From Pantoea nemavictus (GTDB lineage Bacteria; Pseudomonadota; Gammaproteobacteria; Enterobacterales; Enterobacteriaceae): a stretch of DNA of 64,000 nt. The translations under genes and the position numbers were made by a program. Of the stretch, positions 50,073 to 59,769 are shown piece after piece (within the stretch, counting starts at the first letter, position 1; each line of letters begins with the position of its first letter). The DNA lies in the NCBI RefSeq assembly GCF_037479095.1, contig NZ_JBBGZW010000001.1:1984001-2048000 (forward strand). The letters run 5' to 3'. The notes beneath the pieces were generated by a model, which was given only the letters and a program-made list of their open reading frames with translations, made no database searches and was not told where the DNA came from.

Positions 50073-52184
50073 TTGTATCTGTTCGAAAGCCTCAATCAAC
50101 TGATTGAAAAATACTTGCCTGAGGAGCAAATTAAGCGCCTCAAGCAAGCTTATCTAGTCGCGCGTGATGCCCACGAGGGTCAAACACGCTCCAGCGGCGA
50201 GCCTTACATCACCCATCCTGTTGCTGTCGCCTGCATTCTGGCCGAGATGAAACTCGACCATGAAACGCTAATGGCGGCGCTGCTGCATGATGTGATTGAA
50301 GATACGCCCGCCACTTATCAGGATATGGAACAGCTGTTTGGTAAAAGCGTTGCCGAACTGGTGGAAGGTGTCTCCAAGCTCGATAAGCTGAAGTTCCGCG
50401 ACAAGAAAGAAGCGCAGGCTGAAAACTTCCGCAAAATGATCATGGCGATGGTGCAGGATATCCGCGTCATCTTGATCAAACTGGCTGACCGCACGCACAA
50501 CATGCGCACGCTCGGCGCGTTACGCCCGGATAAAAAACGCCGTATCGCGCTGGAAACGCTGGAGATTTACAGTCCTCTGGCGCACCGTCTTGGTATTCAT
50601 CACCTGAAAACAGAACTGGAAGAGCTCGGCTTTGAAGCGCTCTACCCGAACCGTTTCCGCGTGATCAAAGAGGTGGTGAAAGCGGCGCGTGGTAATCGAA
50701 AAGAGATGATTCAAAAGATCCTCGCTGAAATCGACGGTCGCTTACAGGAAGCAGGTATTCCCTGCCGCGTAAGTGGACGTGAGAAGCATCTCTATTCGAT
50801 CTACCGCAAAATGCACCTGAAAGAGCAGCGTTTTCACTCGATCATGGACATCTACGCCTTTCGCGTCATCGTGAAAGATCTGGATACCTGTTACCGCGTG
50901 CTTGGCCAGATGCACAGCTTGTACAAACCACGTCCCGGACGCGTGAAAGATTACATCGCCATTCCCAAGGCCAACGGCTATCAATCGCTGCACACCTCAA
51001 TGATTGGCCCGCATGGCGTGCCGGTTGAAGTGCAGATCCGTACCGAAGATATGGATCAGATGGCTGAAATGGGTGTTGCCGCACACTGGGCTTATAAAGA
51101 GACCGGTGAAATTAGCGGTACTACCGCGCAAATTCGTGCTCAGCGCTGGTTGCAAAGCCTGCTGGAGCTGCAACAAAGCGCCGGTAGCTCATTTGAATTT
51201 ATTGAAAGCGTGAAATCCGATCTCTTCCCGGATGAGATCTATGTGTTCACGCCGGAAGGCCGCATTGTCGAATTGCCGGCTGGCGCCACGCCAGTCGATT
51301 TCGCCTATGCGGTGCATACCGATATCGGTCATGCCTGCGTTGGCGCTCGCGTCGATCGCCAGCCTTATCCGCTGTCTCAATCGCTGACCAGCGGTCAAAC
51401 CATTGAAATCATCACCGCGCCGGGCGCTCGCCCGAACGCTGCCTGGCTCAATTTTGTTGTCAGCTCAAAAGCGCGCGCCAAAATTCGTCAACTGCTGAAA
51501 AACCTCAAACGTGAAGACTCCGTTAATCTTGGCCGTCGTCTGTTAAGCCATGCGCTTGGCGGCAGCAAGAAGCTGGCAGAAATTCCGGCAGAGAATATTC
51601 AGCACGAACTGGAACGCATGAAGCTGACCGCCATCGATGATTTGCTGGCGGAAATTGGCCTCGGTAACGCCATGAGCGTGGTGGTAGCGAAGAACCTACT
51701 GCAGGCGGGCAGTGATGAGCCGCAAAGTAACAGCAAACGCAAAAAGCTGCCGATCAAAGGTGCAGATGGCGTGCTGATCACCTTTGCCAAATGCTGCCGT
51801 CCGATTCCAGGCGATCCCATCGTTGCGCACGTTAGTCCCGGCAAAGGACTGGTGGTGCATCACGAATCCTGCCGTAATATTCGCGGCTACCAAAAAGAGC
51901 CTGAAAAGTTCATGCCGGTAGAGTGGGATAAAGTGACCGATCAGGAATTTGTCGCCGAGATTAAAGTCGACATGTTCAATCATCAGGGCGCGCTGGCGAA
52001 TCTGACTGCGGCAATTAATACTGCCGGTTCCAACATTCAGAGCCTGAATACCGAAGAGCGAGATGGTCGCGTATACAGCGCCTTTATCCGCCTCACCGCG
52101 AACGATCGCGTCCATTTGGCGAATATTATGCGCAAAATCCGCGTAATGCCGGACGTGATCAAAGTTCACAGAAACCGTAACTAG
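50073..52184 (+). CDS. spoT: bifunctional (p)ppGpp synthetase/hydrolase SpoT
   Basis: 703 residues with the TTG start also used in E. coli. Domains in order: HD hydrolase (~20-200; HEGQTRSSGEPYITHPVAV, LLHDVIEDTP, LADRTHNMRT), synthetase (~210-370; KPRPGRVKDYIAIPKANGYQSLHT), TGS (~385-450; YVFTPEGRIVELPAGATPVDFAY), helical/CC (~550-600, CCRPIPGD) and ACT (~625-703). Degrades (p)ppGpp and makes it under carbon, iron or fatty-acid stress. Confidence 0.98.
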   Translation: MYLFESLNQLIEKYLPEEQIKRLKQAYLVARDAHEGQTRSSGEPYITHPVAVACILAEMKLDHETLMAALLHDVIEDTPATYQDMEQLFGKSVAELVEGVSKLDKLKFRDKKEAQAENFRKMIMAMVQDIRVILIKLADRTHNMRTLGALRPDKKRRIALETLEIYSPLAHRLGIHHLKTELEELGFEALYPNRFRVIKEVVKAARGNRKEMIQKILAEIDGRLQEAGIPCRVSGREKHLYSIYRKMHLKEQRFHSIMDIYAFRVIVKDLDTCYRVLGQMHSLYKPRPGRVKDYIAIPKANGYQSLHTSMIGPHGVPVEVQIRTEDMDQMAEMGVAAHWAYKETGEISGTTAQIRAQRWLQSLLELQQSAGSSFEFIESVKSDLFPDEIYVFTPEGRIVELPAGATPVDFAYAVHTDIGHACVGARVDRQPYPLSQSLTSGQTIEIITAPGARPNAAWLNFVVSSKARAKIRQLLKNLKREDSVNLGRRLLSHALGGSKKLAEIPAENIQHELERMKLTAIDDLLAEIGLGNAMSVVVAKNLLQAGSDEPQSNSKRKKLPIKGADGVLITFAKCCRPIPGDPIVAHVSPGKGLVVHHESCRNIRGYQKEPEKFMPVEWDKVTDQEFVAEIKVDMFNHQGALANLTAAINTAGSNIQSLNTEERDGRVYSAFIRLTANDRVHLANIMRKIRVMPDVIKVHRNRN

Positions 52185-52187
52185 TCG

Positions 52188-52883
52188 ATGAACGCTCAAC
52201 GCTTTGCTCGTATTCAGGAGATGTTGGCCCTGCGCCAGCACGATCTCACCGTCTGCATGGAACAGGTGCATAAACCGCATAATGTCTCAGCGGTAATTCG
52301 TACCGCCGATGCGGTCGGCATCCACGAAGTGCACGCCGTGTGGCCAAGCGTGCGTATGCGCACTATGGTTTCAGCTTCAGCTGGCAGCAACAGCTGGGTC
52401 AAGGTGAAAACGCATCGTCATATTGCCGAAGCGGTACGCCATCTTAAAGATGAAGGCATGCAGGTGCTGGCGACCAATCTGTCGGCCAAAGCGGTGGATT
52501 TTCGCGAGGTCGATTACACTAAACCGACCTGTATTCTGATGGGTCAGGAAAAGACCGGGATTACGGCGGAAGCGCTGGCATTGGCCGATCAGGACATCAT
52601 TGTGCCGATGGTTGGCATGGTGCAGTCGCTCAACGTCTCGGTCGCGTCTGCGTTGATTCTGTATGAAGCGCAGCGTCAACGACAGAATGCCGGGATGTAT
52701 CAGCGCACCTACAGCCTGCTGGATGAAGACGAACAACAGCGCCTGCTGTTTGAAGGCGGCTATCCGGTACTGGCACGCGTCGCCAAACAGAAGGGCCTGC
52801 CTTATCCGCACATCAATGCCCAGGGCGAGGTGGAAGCCGACGCCGATTGGTGGGCCACCATGCAATCGACGGGTAAAAAATGA
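52188..52883 (+). CDS. trmH: tRNA (guanosine(18)-2'-O)-methyltransferase
   Basis: 231 residues. SPOUT methyltransferase (SpoU) for Gm18 in tRNA. Motifs NVSAVIRTADAVGI (~33), GQEKTGIT (~118) and VQSLNVSVASALIL (~148). It lies 3 nt after spoT and overlaps recG by 4 nt (ATGA). Confidence 0.97.
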   Translation: MNAQRFARIQEMLALRQHDLTVCMEQVHKPHNVSAVIRTADAVGIHEVHAVWPSVRMRTMVSASAGSNSWVKVKTHRHIAEAVRHLKDEGMQVLATNLSAKAVDFREVDYTKPTCILMGQEKTGITAEALALADQDIIVPMVGMVQSLNVSVASALILYEAQRQRQNAGMYQRTYSLLDEDEQQRLLFEGGYPVLARVAKQKGLPYPHINAQGEVEADADWWATMQSTGKK

Positions 52884-54958
52884 AAGGCCGTCTGCTGGAT
52901 GCCATCCCGCTCAGTACCCTGACCGGCGTCGGCGCCAGTCAGGCGGGTAAGCTGGCTAAACTCAGCCTGTTTACCATTCAGGATTTGCTGCTGCACCTGC
53001 CACTTCGCTACGAAGATCGCACCCAACTGTATAAAATTAATGACCTGCTACCGGGCGTCTATGCCACGGTGGAAGGTGAAGTGCTGAGCAACGAAATTAC
53101 CTTTGGCCGCCGCCGCATGCTGGTGTGCCAGATTAGCGATGGCAGCGGCATGCTGACCATGCGCTTCTTCAATTTCAATGCCGGGATGAAAAACAGCCTG
53201 TCACCAGGCCGATATGTTACTGCCTATGGCGAGATAAAACGCGGCCAGCGCGGTGCGGAAATCATTCATCCCGAGTATCGCGTGCAGGGCGAACAAGGCG
53301 GCGTTGAGCTGCAGGAAACCCTCACGCCGGTCTATCCTACAACCGAAGGCATCCGCCAGGCGACGCTGCGCAATCTCACCGATCAGGCGCTAACGCTGCT
53401 GGAAAGCTGCCCCATTGCCGAACTGCTGCCGTCAGAACTGAGCGGCGGGCTGATTAGCCTGCCAGATGCACTGCGCACTTTGCATCGTCCACCGCCGGAT
53501 TTACGCTTGAGCGAGCTGGAGACCGGGCGTCATCCGGCACAGAAGCGCTTAATTCTGGAAGAACTGCTGGCGCATAACCTCAGTATGCTGGCTGTGCGCG
53601 CTGGCGCACAGCGCCATCATGCGCTGCCGATGCCGCCACGTCATGAGCTGGTTAATCAACTGCTCGCGGCGCTGCCCTTTTCGCCAACCGGTGCGCAACA
53701 GCGCGTGGTGGCAGAAATCGAAAAGGATCTGGCCAACGATTTTCCGATGATGCGTTTGGTGCAGGGCGATGTCGGTTCCGGTAAAACGCTAGTGGCTGCA
53801 CTGGCGGCACTGAATGTCATCGCGCATGGCAAACAGGTGGCGTTAATGGCTCCCACCGAACTGCTGGCTGAGCAGCACGCCAACAATTTCCGTCAGTGGT
53901 TTGCGCCGCTGGGAATTGAAGTGGGCTGGCTGGCGGGCAAGCAGAAAGGCAAAGCGCGTGAGGCGCAGCAGGAAGCGATTGCCAGCGGCCAGGTCGCGAT
54001 GGTGGTGGGCACCCACGCGTTGTTCCAGGAGCAGGTGAAATTTAACGGCATGGCGCTGGTGATCATTGATGAGCAGCACCGCTTTGGCGTGCATCAGCGC
54101 CTAGCGCTGTGGGAAAAAGGTGAGGAACAGGGCTTCCATCCGCACCAGTTGATTATGACCGCGACACCGATCCCCCGCACGCTGGCGATGACCGCTTACG
54201 CCGATCTCGATACCTCGACCATCGATGAATTACCGCCGGGACGTACGCCGGTGACCACGGTGGCAATTCCCGATAGTCGCCGCAGCGAGATCATCACCCG
54301 CGTGCAGAGCGCCTGTCATGAAGGGCGCCAGGCTTATTGGGTCTGTACGCTGATCGAAGAGTCTGAAGTGCTGGAAGCGCAGGCGGCGGAAGCCACCTGG
54401 GAAGAGCTGAAAGTGGCGCTGCCAGATTTGCAGGTTGGCCTGGTCCACGGCCGCATGAAGCCAGCCGAAAAGCAGGCGGTGATGGCGGCGTTTAAAGCCA
54501 ATGAAATTCAGCTGCTAATCGCCACCACGGTGATTGAAGTGGGCGTGGATGTGCCAAACGCCAGCCTGATGATTATTGAGAATCCAGAACGTCTCGGTTT
54601 GGCGCAGCTGCACCAGCTGCGCGGCCGCGTTGGCCGTGGCGCCGTCGCCTCGCATTGCGTGCTGCTGTACAAAGCGCCGCTGAGCAAAACCGCACAGAAG
54701 CGTCTGCAGGTGCTGCGCGACAGCAACGATGGCTTTGTGATTGCGCAGCACGATTTAGAGATTCGCGGTCCCGGTGAAATGCTTGGCACCCGTCAGACAG
54801 GTAACGCCGAGTTTAAAGTGGCTGATTTGCTGCGCGATCAAGGCATGATCCCCGAAGTTCAGCGCGTGGCGCGCCATATCCATCAGCATTATCCTGAGCA
54901 GGCGCAGGCATTAATTGAGCGCTGGCTGCCGGAAACCGAGCGCTACAGCAACGCTTAA
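52880..54958 (+). CDS. recG: ATP-dependent DNA helicase RecG
   Basis: 692 residues. Remodels stalled forks and Holliday junctions. N-terminal wedge/OB domain (~50-160), then helicase core with Walker A GDVGSGKT (~295), DEQHRFG (~395), TATPIPRTLAM and motif VI QLRGRVGRG (~580). The stop codon shares a TTAA with the stop of convergent marR. Confidence 0.98.
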   Translation: MKGRLLDAIPLSTLTGVGASQAGKLAKLSLFTIQDLLLHLPLRYEDRTQLYKINDLLPGVYATVEGEVLSNEITFGRRRMLVCQISDGSGMLTMRFFNFNAGMKNSLSPGRYVTAYGEIKRGQRGAEIIHPEYRVQGEQGGVELQETLTPVYPTTEGIRQATLRNLTDQALTLLESCPIAELLPSELSGGLISLPDALRTLHRPPPDLRLSELETGRHPAQKRLILEELLAHNLSMLAVRAGAQRHHALPMPPRHELVNQLLAALPFSPTGAQQRVVAEIEKDLANDFPMMRLVQGDVGSGKTLVAALAALNVIAHGKQVALMAPTELLAEQHANNFRQWFAPLGIEVGWLAGKQKGKAREAQQEAIASGQVAMVVGTHALFQEQVKFNGMALVIIDEQHRFGVHQRLALWEKGEEQGFHPHQLIMTATPIPRTLAMTAYADLDTSTIDELPPGRTPVTTVAIPDSRRSEIITRVQSACHEGRQAYWVCTLIEESEVLEAQAAEATWEELKVALPDLQVGLVHGRMKPAEKQAVMAAFKANEIQLLIATTVIEVGVDVPNASLMIIENPERLGLAQLHQLRGRVGRGAVASHCVLLYKAPLSKTAQKRLQVLRDSNDGFVIAQHDLEIRGPGEMLGTRQTGNAEFKVADLLRDQGMIPEVQRVARHIHQHYPEQAQALIERWLPETERYSNA

Positions 54959-55434
54959 TCCGCGGTATTATCAACCGCCATAAAATCTGCGACAAATTTC
55001 TGCAGCAAACGCGCCAGCTCGGCGCGCTCGTCATCCTGCCAGCTGGCAAACAGGTTTTGATAAATCTGCGCGCGCGCGGCATCGATTTTGTCGGTCATCG
55101 CTTTACCTGCCGTAGTAATCACCGCTTCGTTCACCCGTTTGTCTTTGGCATTTTTCTGGCGCTGTGCCAGCCCCAACTCTTCCAGTTTCGCCACCTGACG
55201 ACTGACGGTGGTGTAATCGCGCCCAGCACGCTCCGCCAGTTCAACCACACCAATCGGCCCGAAGCGGCCAATCTGAATCAGTAGCGGAAACAGTGCGCGA
55301 TCAAGCTTAATATTCGATTCTTTTATAAGCAATTCATCACGTTGTGGTCGATTGAAGGTTCCAACAATCATCAGCAGCGCGTTGTGCAGATCATCAAATG
55401 CTGCACTATTATGTGTATTTTGCACACTTTTCAT
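54955..55434 (-). CDS. MarR-family transcriptional regulator
   Basis: 159 residues. Winged-helix core VVELAERAGRDYTTVSRQVAKLEELGL (key residues ~62-88) with wing RVNEAVIT, flanked by dimerisation helices. Divergent from an oxidoreductase gene, with two matching inverted repeats between and over the starts, so it most likely represses both and is released by a small ligand, perhaps a quinone or aldehyde. Replaces gltS, which is next to recG in E. coli. Confidence 0.9.
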   Translation of the reverse strand: MKSVQNTHNSAAFDDLHNALLMIVGTFNRPQRDELLIKESNIKLDRALFPLLIQIGRFGPIGVVELAERAGRDYTTVSRQVAKLEELGLAQRQKNAKDKRVNEAVITTAGKAMTDKIDAARAQIYQNLFASWQDDERAELARLLQKFVADFMAVDNTAD

Positions 55435-55477
55435 TGACGCTTTCCCGAGGCAAGACTAATGTGTGCATATTACACAT
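55411..55477. promoter_or_regulatory. two MarR-type operators
   Basis: ATGTGT-N7-ACACTT at 55411-55429 and ATGTGT-N7-ACACAT at 55459-55477, the same half-sites and spacing, 48 bp apart. The first overlaps codons 2-8 of marR, the second lies ahead of the oxidoreductase start (55505). Confidence 0.78.
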
Positions 55478-55504
55478 AGTTTCCGACTAACTGAAGGTGA
55501 AAAC

Positions 55505-56440
55505 ATGAAAGCAGCGATAGTTTCCGCAGCAGGTGAACTGCCCGTATACTGTGATTTCCCTGAACCGCAGGCCGATGACAGCCATGTCGTGGTGACAGTG
55601 AAAGCCGCCGCCGTCAGCCAACTGGCAAAAGCACGCGCCGCCGGTACGCATTACAGCTCGGCGGCACACTATCCCTTTATTACCGGCATTGATGGCACCG
55701 GCATGCTCAGTAATGGCGATCCGGTTTACTTCCTCGCCTTTAATGCGCCGTGGGGCAGCATGGCGGAAAGAACCTTAGTGCCCGCCGATAGCATCGTTCC
55801 CCTTCCCGCCACTCTCGATCCTGTTCTGGCTGCGGCGCTGGCTAATCCGGGCATGTCATCCTGGGCAGCGTTAACCCGTCGCGCACAGCTGCGTGCCGGT
55901 GAAACCGTATTGATCAATGGCGCAACCGGTACCTCAGGCGGATTAGCGGTACGCATCGCGCAACATCTGGGCGCAGGCAAAATCATTGCGACTGGCCGTA
56001 ACCGCGCCGCACTGGATCAACTGCGTGCGCAGGGTGCGGATATCACGCTCACGCTGGATGAATTGCCGGGTGCGCTCCCGGCACTGATGAAAGAAGGCAT
56101 TGATGTGGTGCTGGATTATCTCTGGGGCCAGAGCGCGCTCGATATTATGCAGGCCGCAGTGGCAGGCGGTGAAAAGACGGTGCGTTTTGTGCAAATTGGT
56201 TCGTTGAGCGGTCAGGAAATCACGCTGCACAGCAAGCTGCTGCGCTCATCCGGATTGACGTTGATGGGCAGCGGCCTGGGAAGCGTGTCGGATAAGGAAT
56301 TGATTGCCTGCATTGGCGAAATGCTGGCCGCCGCCGCCGAGAGCGATTTTTCCATCGCCTTCCAGATGCGCCCATTGAGTGACGTCGCCCTGGCGTGGCA
56401 GGAAGATGATAGTCGCTGCCGCACGGTGTTTACGCTTTAG
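55505..56440 (+). CDS. MDR-family quinone oxidoreductase-like protein
   Basis: 311 residues. Medium-chain reductase: GroES-like N-terminal domain (~1-120) and Rossmann domain with INGATGTSGGLAVRIAQ (~138). No Cys/His zinc ligands are seen, so it is probably an NADPH-dependent quinone or enone reductase. The ATG at 55505 follows CTGAAGGTGAA. Controlled, by inference, by the divergent MarR protein. Confidence 0.85.
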   Translation: MKAAIVSAAGELPVYCDFPEPQADDSHVVVTVKAAAVSQLAKARAAGTHYSSAAHYPFITGIDGTGMLSNGDPVYFLAFNAPWGSMAERTLVPADSIVPLPATLDPVLAAALANPGMSSWAALTRRAQLRAGETVLINGATGTSGGLAVRIAQHLGAGKIIATGRNRAALDQLRAQGADITLTLDELPGALPALMKEGIDVVLDYLWGQSALDIMQAAVAGGEKTVRFVQIGSLSGQEITLHSKLLRSSGLTLMGSGLGSVSDKELIACIGEMLAAAAESDFSIAFQMRPLSDVALAWQEDDSRCRTVFTL

Positions 56441-56463
56441 ATCAACAGAAGTAAAAAGGGGCA

Positions 56464-56501
56464 TTGCAAACGATTGCTTTCACAACGCAACCGTTTAAAA
56501 T
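56464..56501 (+). promoter_or_regulatory. xanP promoter with two PurR-like operators
   Basis: Box 1, TTGCAAACGATTGCTT (56464-56479), fits the PurR consensus ANGCAANCGNTTNCNT at all fixed positions but the first. Box 2, ACGCAACCGTTTAAAA (56485-56500), fits except positions 14 and 16. Centres are 21 bp apart, two helical turns. A promoter TTGCTT (56474-56479), 16-nt spacer, TAAAAT (56496-56501) overlaps both. Confidence 0.72.
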
Positions 56502-56532
56502 CGCCCCTTTGTTGTAATTGAGAACGTCCACC

Positions 56533-57918
56533 ATGTCCGTCAACACCGCTGAATCACCCCAGCCTGCCAGCGCTGCAAGCCCGAAAAGTGAACTGATTTA
56601 CCGCCTCGAAGACCGTCCGCCGCTGCCGCAAACCTTGTTTGCTGCCTGCCAGCATCTGCTGGCGATGTTTGTCGCGGTGATTACGCCCGCACTGCTCATC
56701 TGCCAGGCGCTGGGTTTACCGGCGCAGGACACACAGCACATCATCAGCATGTCGCTGTTTGCTTCTGGCGTGGCATCGATTCTGCAAATTAAAACCTGGG
56801 GACCGATCGGTTCCGGCCTGCTGTCGATTCAGGGCACCAGCTTTAACTTCGTAACCCCGCTGATTATGGGCGGCATGGCGCTGAAAAATGGCGGCGTTGA
56901 TGTACCGACCATGATGGCCGCGCTGTTTGGCACGCTGATGGTCGCTTCCTGTACCGAAATGGTGCTGTCGCGCGTGTTGCATCTGGCACGCCGTATCATT
57001 ACGCCGCTGGTTTCCGGCATTGTGGTAATGATTATCGGCCTGTCACTGATTCAGGTCGGTTTGACCTCGATTGGCGGCGGCTTTGCTGCGATGAGCGATC
57101 ACACCTTCGGCGCACCGAAAAACTTGCTGCTGGCTGCTTCGGTATTAGTGGTCATTATCCTGCTAAACCGTCAGCGTAATGCCTACCTGCGCGTGGCTTC
57201 ACTGGTGATTGCCATGGCAGTAGGTTACGCACTTGCCTGGGCGCTGGATATGCTGCCCGCTACCAGCACGCCATCCAATCAACCGCTGATCGCCGTGCCG
57301 TCGCCGCTCTATTACGGTCTTGGCTTTGAATGGAATCTGCTGATCCCGCTGATGCTGGTGTTTATGGTGACCTCGCTGGAAACTATCGGCGACATCACCG
57401 CGACTTCTGATGTTTCCGAGCAGCCAGTAAGCGGCCCGCTGTACATGAAGCGGCTGAAAGGCGGCGTGTTGGCGAACGGACTCAATTCGTTTGTTTCGGC
57501 GTTGTTTAACACCTTCCCGAACTCGTGCTTTGGCCAGAATAACGGCGTGATTCAGCTGACCGGCGTTGCCAGTCGCTATGTCGGTTTTGTGGTGGCGCTG
57601 ATGCTGATCGTGCTTGGCCTGTTCCCGGCAGTGAGCGGATTTGTGCAGCACATTCCGGAACCGGTGCTGGGCGGTGCCACCATTGTGATGTTCGGAACCA
57701 TCGCCGCCTCGGGTGTGCGCATCGTTTCACGCGAACCGCTCAATCGCCGCGCTATCATGATTATCGCGCTGTCGCTGGCGGTAGGTTTGGGCGTTTCTCA
57801 GCAGCCGCTGATTCTGCAATTTGCCCCGGACTGGCTGAAAACCCTGCTTTCATCTGGCATTGCGGCCGGTGGTATCACCGCCATCGTGCTGAACCTCATC
57901 TTCCCGCAAGAAAAGTAA
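56533..57918 (+). CDS. xanP: xanthine permease XanP
   Basis: 461 residues (E. coli 463). Nucleobase-ascorbate transporter family, about 14 membrane segments; imports xanthine with protons. Signature [10 protein letters not shown] in [18 protein letters not shown] (~330-345), [10 protein letters not shown] and [13 protein letters not shown] (~277). The ATG at 56533 gives the E. coli-like N-terminus MSVNT; a 5-codon longer frame exists. Predicted to be purine-repressed through the two PurR-like boxes upstream. Confidence 0.96.
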   Translation: MSVNTAESPQPASAASPKSELIYRLEDRPPLPQTLFAACQHLLAMFVAVITPALLICQALGLPAQDTQHIISMSLFASGVASILQIKTWGPIGSGLLSIQGTSFNFVTPLIMGGMALKNGGVDVPTMMAALFGTLMVASCTEMVLSRVLHLARRIITPLVSGIVVMIIGLSLIQVGLTSIGGGFAAMSDHTFGAPKNLLLAASVLVVIILLNRQRNAYLRVASLVIAMAVGYALAWALDMLPATSTPSNQPLIAVPSPLYYGLGFEWNLLIPLMLVFMVTSLETIGDITATSDVSEQPVSGPLYMKRLKGGVLANGLNSFVSALFNTFPNSCFGQNNGVIQLTGVASRYVGFVVALMLIVLGLFPAVSGFVQHIPEPVLGGATIVMFGTIAASGVRIVSREPLNRRAIMIIALSLAVGLGVSQQPLILQFAPDWLKTLLSSGIAAGGITAIVLNLIFPQEK

Positions 57919-57923
57919 CGCAG

Positions 57924-57951
57924 CAGGCAGGCTTCGGCCTGCCTGATATTT
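57924..57951 (+). terminator. xanP terminator
   Basis: CAGGCAGGC, UUCG tetraloop, GCCTGCCTG (57924-57945), then ATATTT. A very stable hairpin with a modest T tail. Confidence 0.88.
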
Positions 57952-58040
57952 ATCCGCATTTACATCCAGGCTGTTGAGCTGTAACGGTAATTCAGGCATA
58001 ACAACCACTCACCGGATAAATATCGGGATGGATGAGTGCG

Positions 58041-59720
58041 ATGAAATTTTTAGGCAAGTTTTTCCTTACCTTACTGCTGCTAATTCTGCTGGCGCTGGTT
58101 GTGCTGTATGTGTTGCTGCAAACACAGTGGGGCGCAGGCTGGTTTAGCCGCTGGGTAAGCGATAAAACCGCCTGGCATCTCTCCCTTAGCAAGATTGAGC
58201 ACGACTTCTCGTCCCCTTCGCACATCATTCTTGATGATTTCAGCTTTGGTCATGATGGTCAGCCCGCCGTGCTGGTAGCGAAGCGCGTTGACCTGGGTCT
58301 CGCGCTGGTACAGTTCAGCGATCCGCTGCATTTCAACAGCATCGAAGTGCGCGACGGTGAAATCAATCTCGCCAATCAAGCGCCCGATACCACGCTGCCG
58401 ATGCAGGCCAATCGCCTGCAGCTGAACAATGTGCGTATTGAGAATCCGCATAGCACCTTGCCGATGACCGCTCAGCGCGTGAATGGCGGTCTTCTGCCGT
58501 GGAAACCGCTGCCTAACGACGTGCTGGGCAGCGATGCGCAGTTCCAGATCAGTGCTGGAACTCTGACGCTGGATGGCGTACCGGGCAACAATGTGTTGCT
58601 GCAGGGCAACATTAAGCAACGTCGTCTGGTACTGAGTAATATTGGTGCCGATTTAGCGCGCGGTTCGATGACCGGCAATGCCGAGCGCGATGCGCAGGGC
58701 AACTGGAAGATTGACCAGCTGCGCCTCAACGATATCCGCCTGCAAACGCATCAAAGCCTGAGCGACTTCCTTAATCCGCTGCGCGATGTCCCGTCGGTGA
58801 GCATCAATCGTCTGGATATGACCGATGCACGCCTGCAAGGGCCAGATTGGGCAGTGACCGATCTCGATTTAACGCTGAAAAATGTCACCTTGCGCGGCGA
58901 TAACTGGGAAAGCGATGGTGGTTCGCTTTCCATGAACGCCGGGAATTTTATTAACGGTGGCTTTGAGTTGAACGATCCCATCGTGAATGCCGATCTTTCG
59001 CCGCAGGGTATCGCGCTAACGCAATTCAGTTCTCGCTGGGTCAATGGCGTGGTGCGCGCCAGCGGCAACTGGACACGCAGCGACAAGCGTCTGACGCTGG
59101 ATGAATTGGCCATCGCCGGGCTGGAGTATACGCTGCCGCAAAACTGGCGCGAGCGCTGGCAGCAGACGTTGCCGGATTGGCTGGACAGCGTGCTGGTAAC
59201 GCGCGCCACCGCTAACCGTAACCTGATAATCGATATCAATCCCGCCTTCCCGTTCCAGATGACGTCGCTGGATGGCAGTGCGGATAACCTGCTGCTGGCA
59301 CGCCAGCATCAGTGGGGCATTTGGGCCGGGAAAGCGAGCTTTAACGCTGCCGAAGCTACCTTCAATCGTACCGACCTGCGCCATCCTTCGATTGCGCTGA
59401 ATGCTAACGACCAACAGATTCAAGTGACTGAGCTGAGTGCCTTTAACGGCAGCGGTTTACTGGAAGGGACAGCGACGGTAGGTCAGGATGTACAACGACC
59501 GCTGACGCTGAGCCTAAAAGGTCAGGCTGTGCCGGCCAACGTACTGCAAAACTGGGGTTGGCCAACGCTGCCGTTGAGCGGCAATAGCAATTTGCAGCTG
59601 CAACTGAAAGGATCTCTCAACGCCAACGCACCGCTGCGCCCAAGCGCGGATGGCACCTTGTCGGTAACCACCGATGCACAATCCGTGCAGCAGACGATGC
59701 GTGGCGGGCAGATTCAATAG
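58041..59720 (+). CDS. yicH: AsmA-family protein YicH
   Basis: 559 residues from the ATG at 58041 (an ATG at 58032 is also in frame). N-terminal membrane anchor (FFLTLLLLILLALVVLYVLL), then a long beta-rich periplasmic part with AsmA-like repeats. AsmA-type proteins are thought to carry phospholipids between the membranes; YicH itself is little studied. It follows xanP as in E. coli. Confidence 0.92.
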   Translation: MKFLGKFFLTLLLLILLALVVLYVLLQTQWGAGWFSRWVSDKTAWHLSLSKIEHDFSSPSHIILDDFSFGHDGQPAVLVAKRVDLGLALVQFSDPLHFNSIEVRDGEINLANQAPDTTLPMQANRLQLNNVRIENPHSTLPMTAQRVNGGLLPWKPLPNDVLGSDAQFQISAGTLTLDGVPGNNVLLQGNIKQRRLVLSNIGADLARGSMTGNAERDAQGNWKIDQLRLNDIRLQTHQSLSDFLNPLRDVPSVSINRLDMTDARLQGPDWAVTDLDLTLKNVTLRGDNWESDGGSLSMNAGNFINGGFELNDPIVNADLSPQGIALTQFSSRWVNGVVRASGNWTRSDKRLTLDELAIAGLEYTLPQNWRERWQQTLPDWLDSVLVTRATANRNLIIDINPAFPFQMTSLDGSADNLLLARQHQWGIWAGKASFNAAEATFNRTDLRHPSIALNANDQQIQVTELSAFNGSGLLEGTATVGQDVQRPLTLSLKGQAVPANVLQNWGWPTLPLSGNSNLQLQLKGSLNANAPLRPSADGTLSVTTDAQSVQQTMRGGQIQ

Positions 59721-59731
59721 TTTAAAAACCA

Positions 59732-59755
59732 GGTCGCCATGAATGGCGACCTTAC
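59732..59755. repeat. REP-like palindromic unit (single)
   Basis: GGTCGCCATGAATGGCGACC plus TTAC, a perfect 20-bp palindrome core of the same family as 36555-36605. It lies 12 nt after the yicH stop, in a convergent gap. Confidence 0.8.
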
Positions 59756-59769
59756 GCATGAGGCACGCG

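Noticed and set aside
50073-50075. Missing ATG for spoT as a sign of damage
   Set aside because: TTG is the normal spoT start in E. coli and the N-terminus is conserved.
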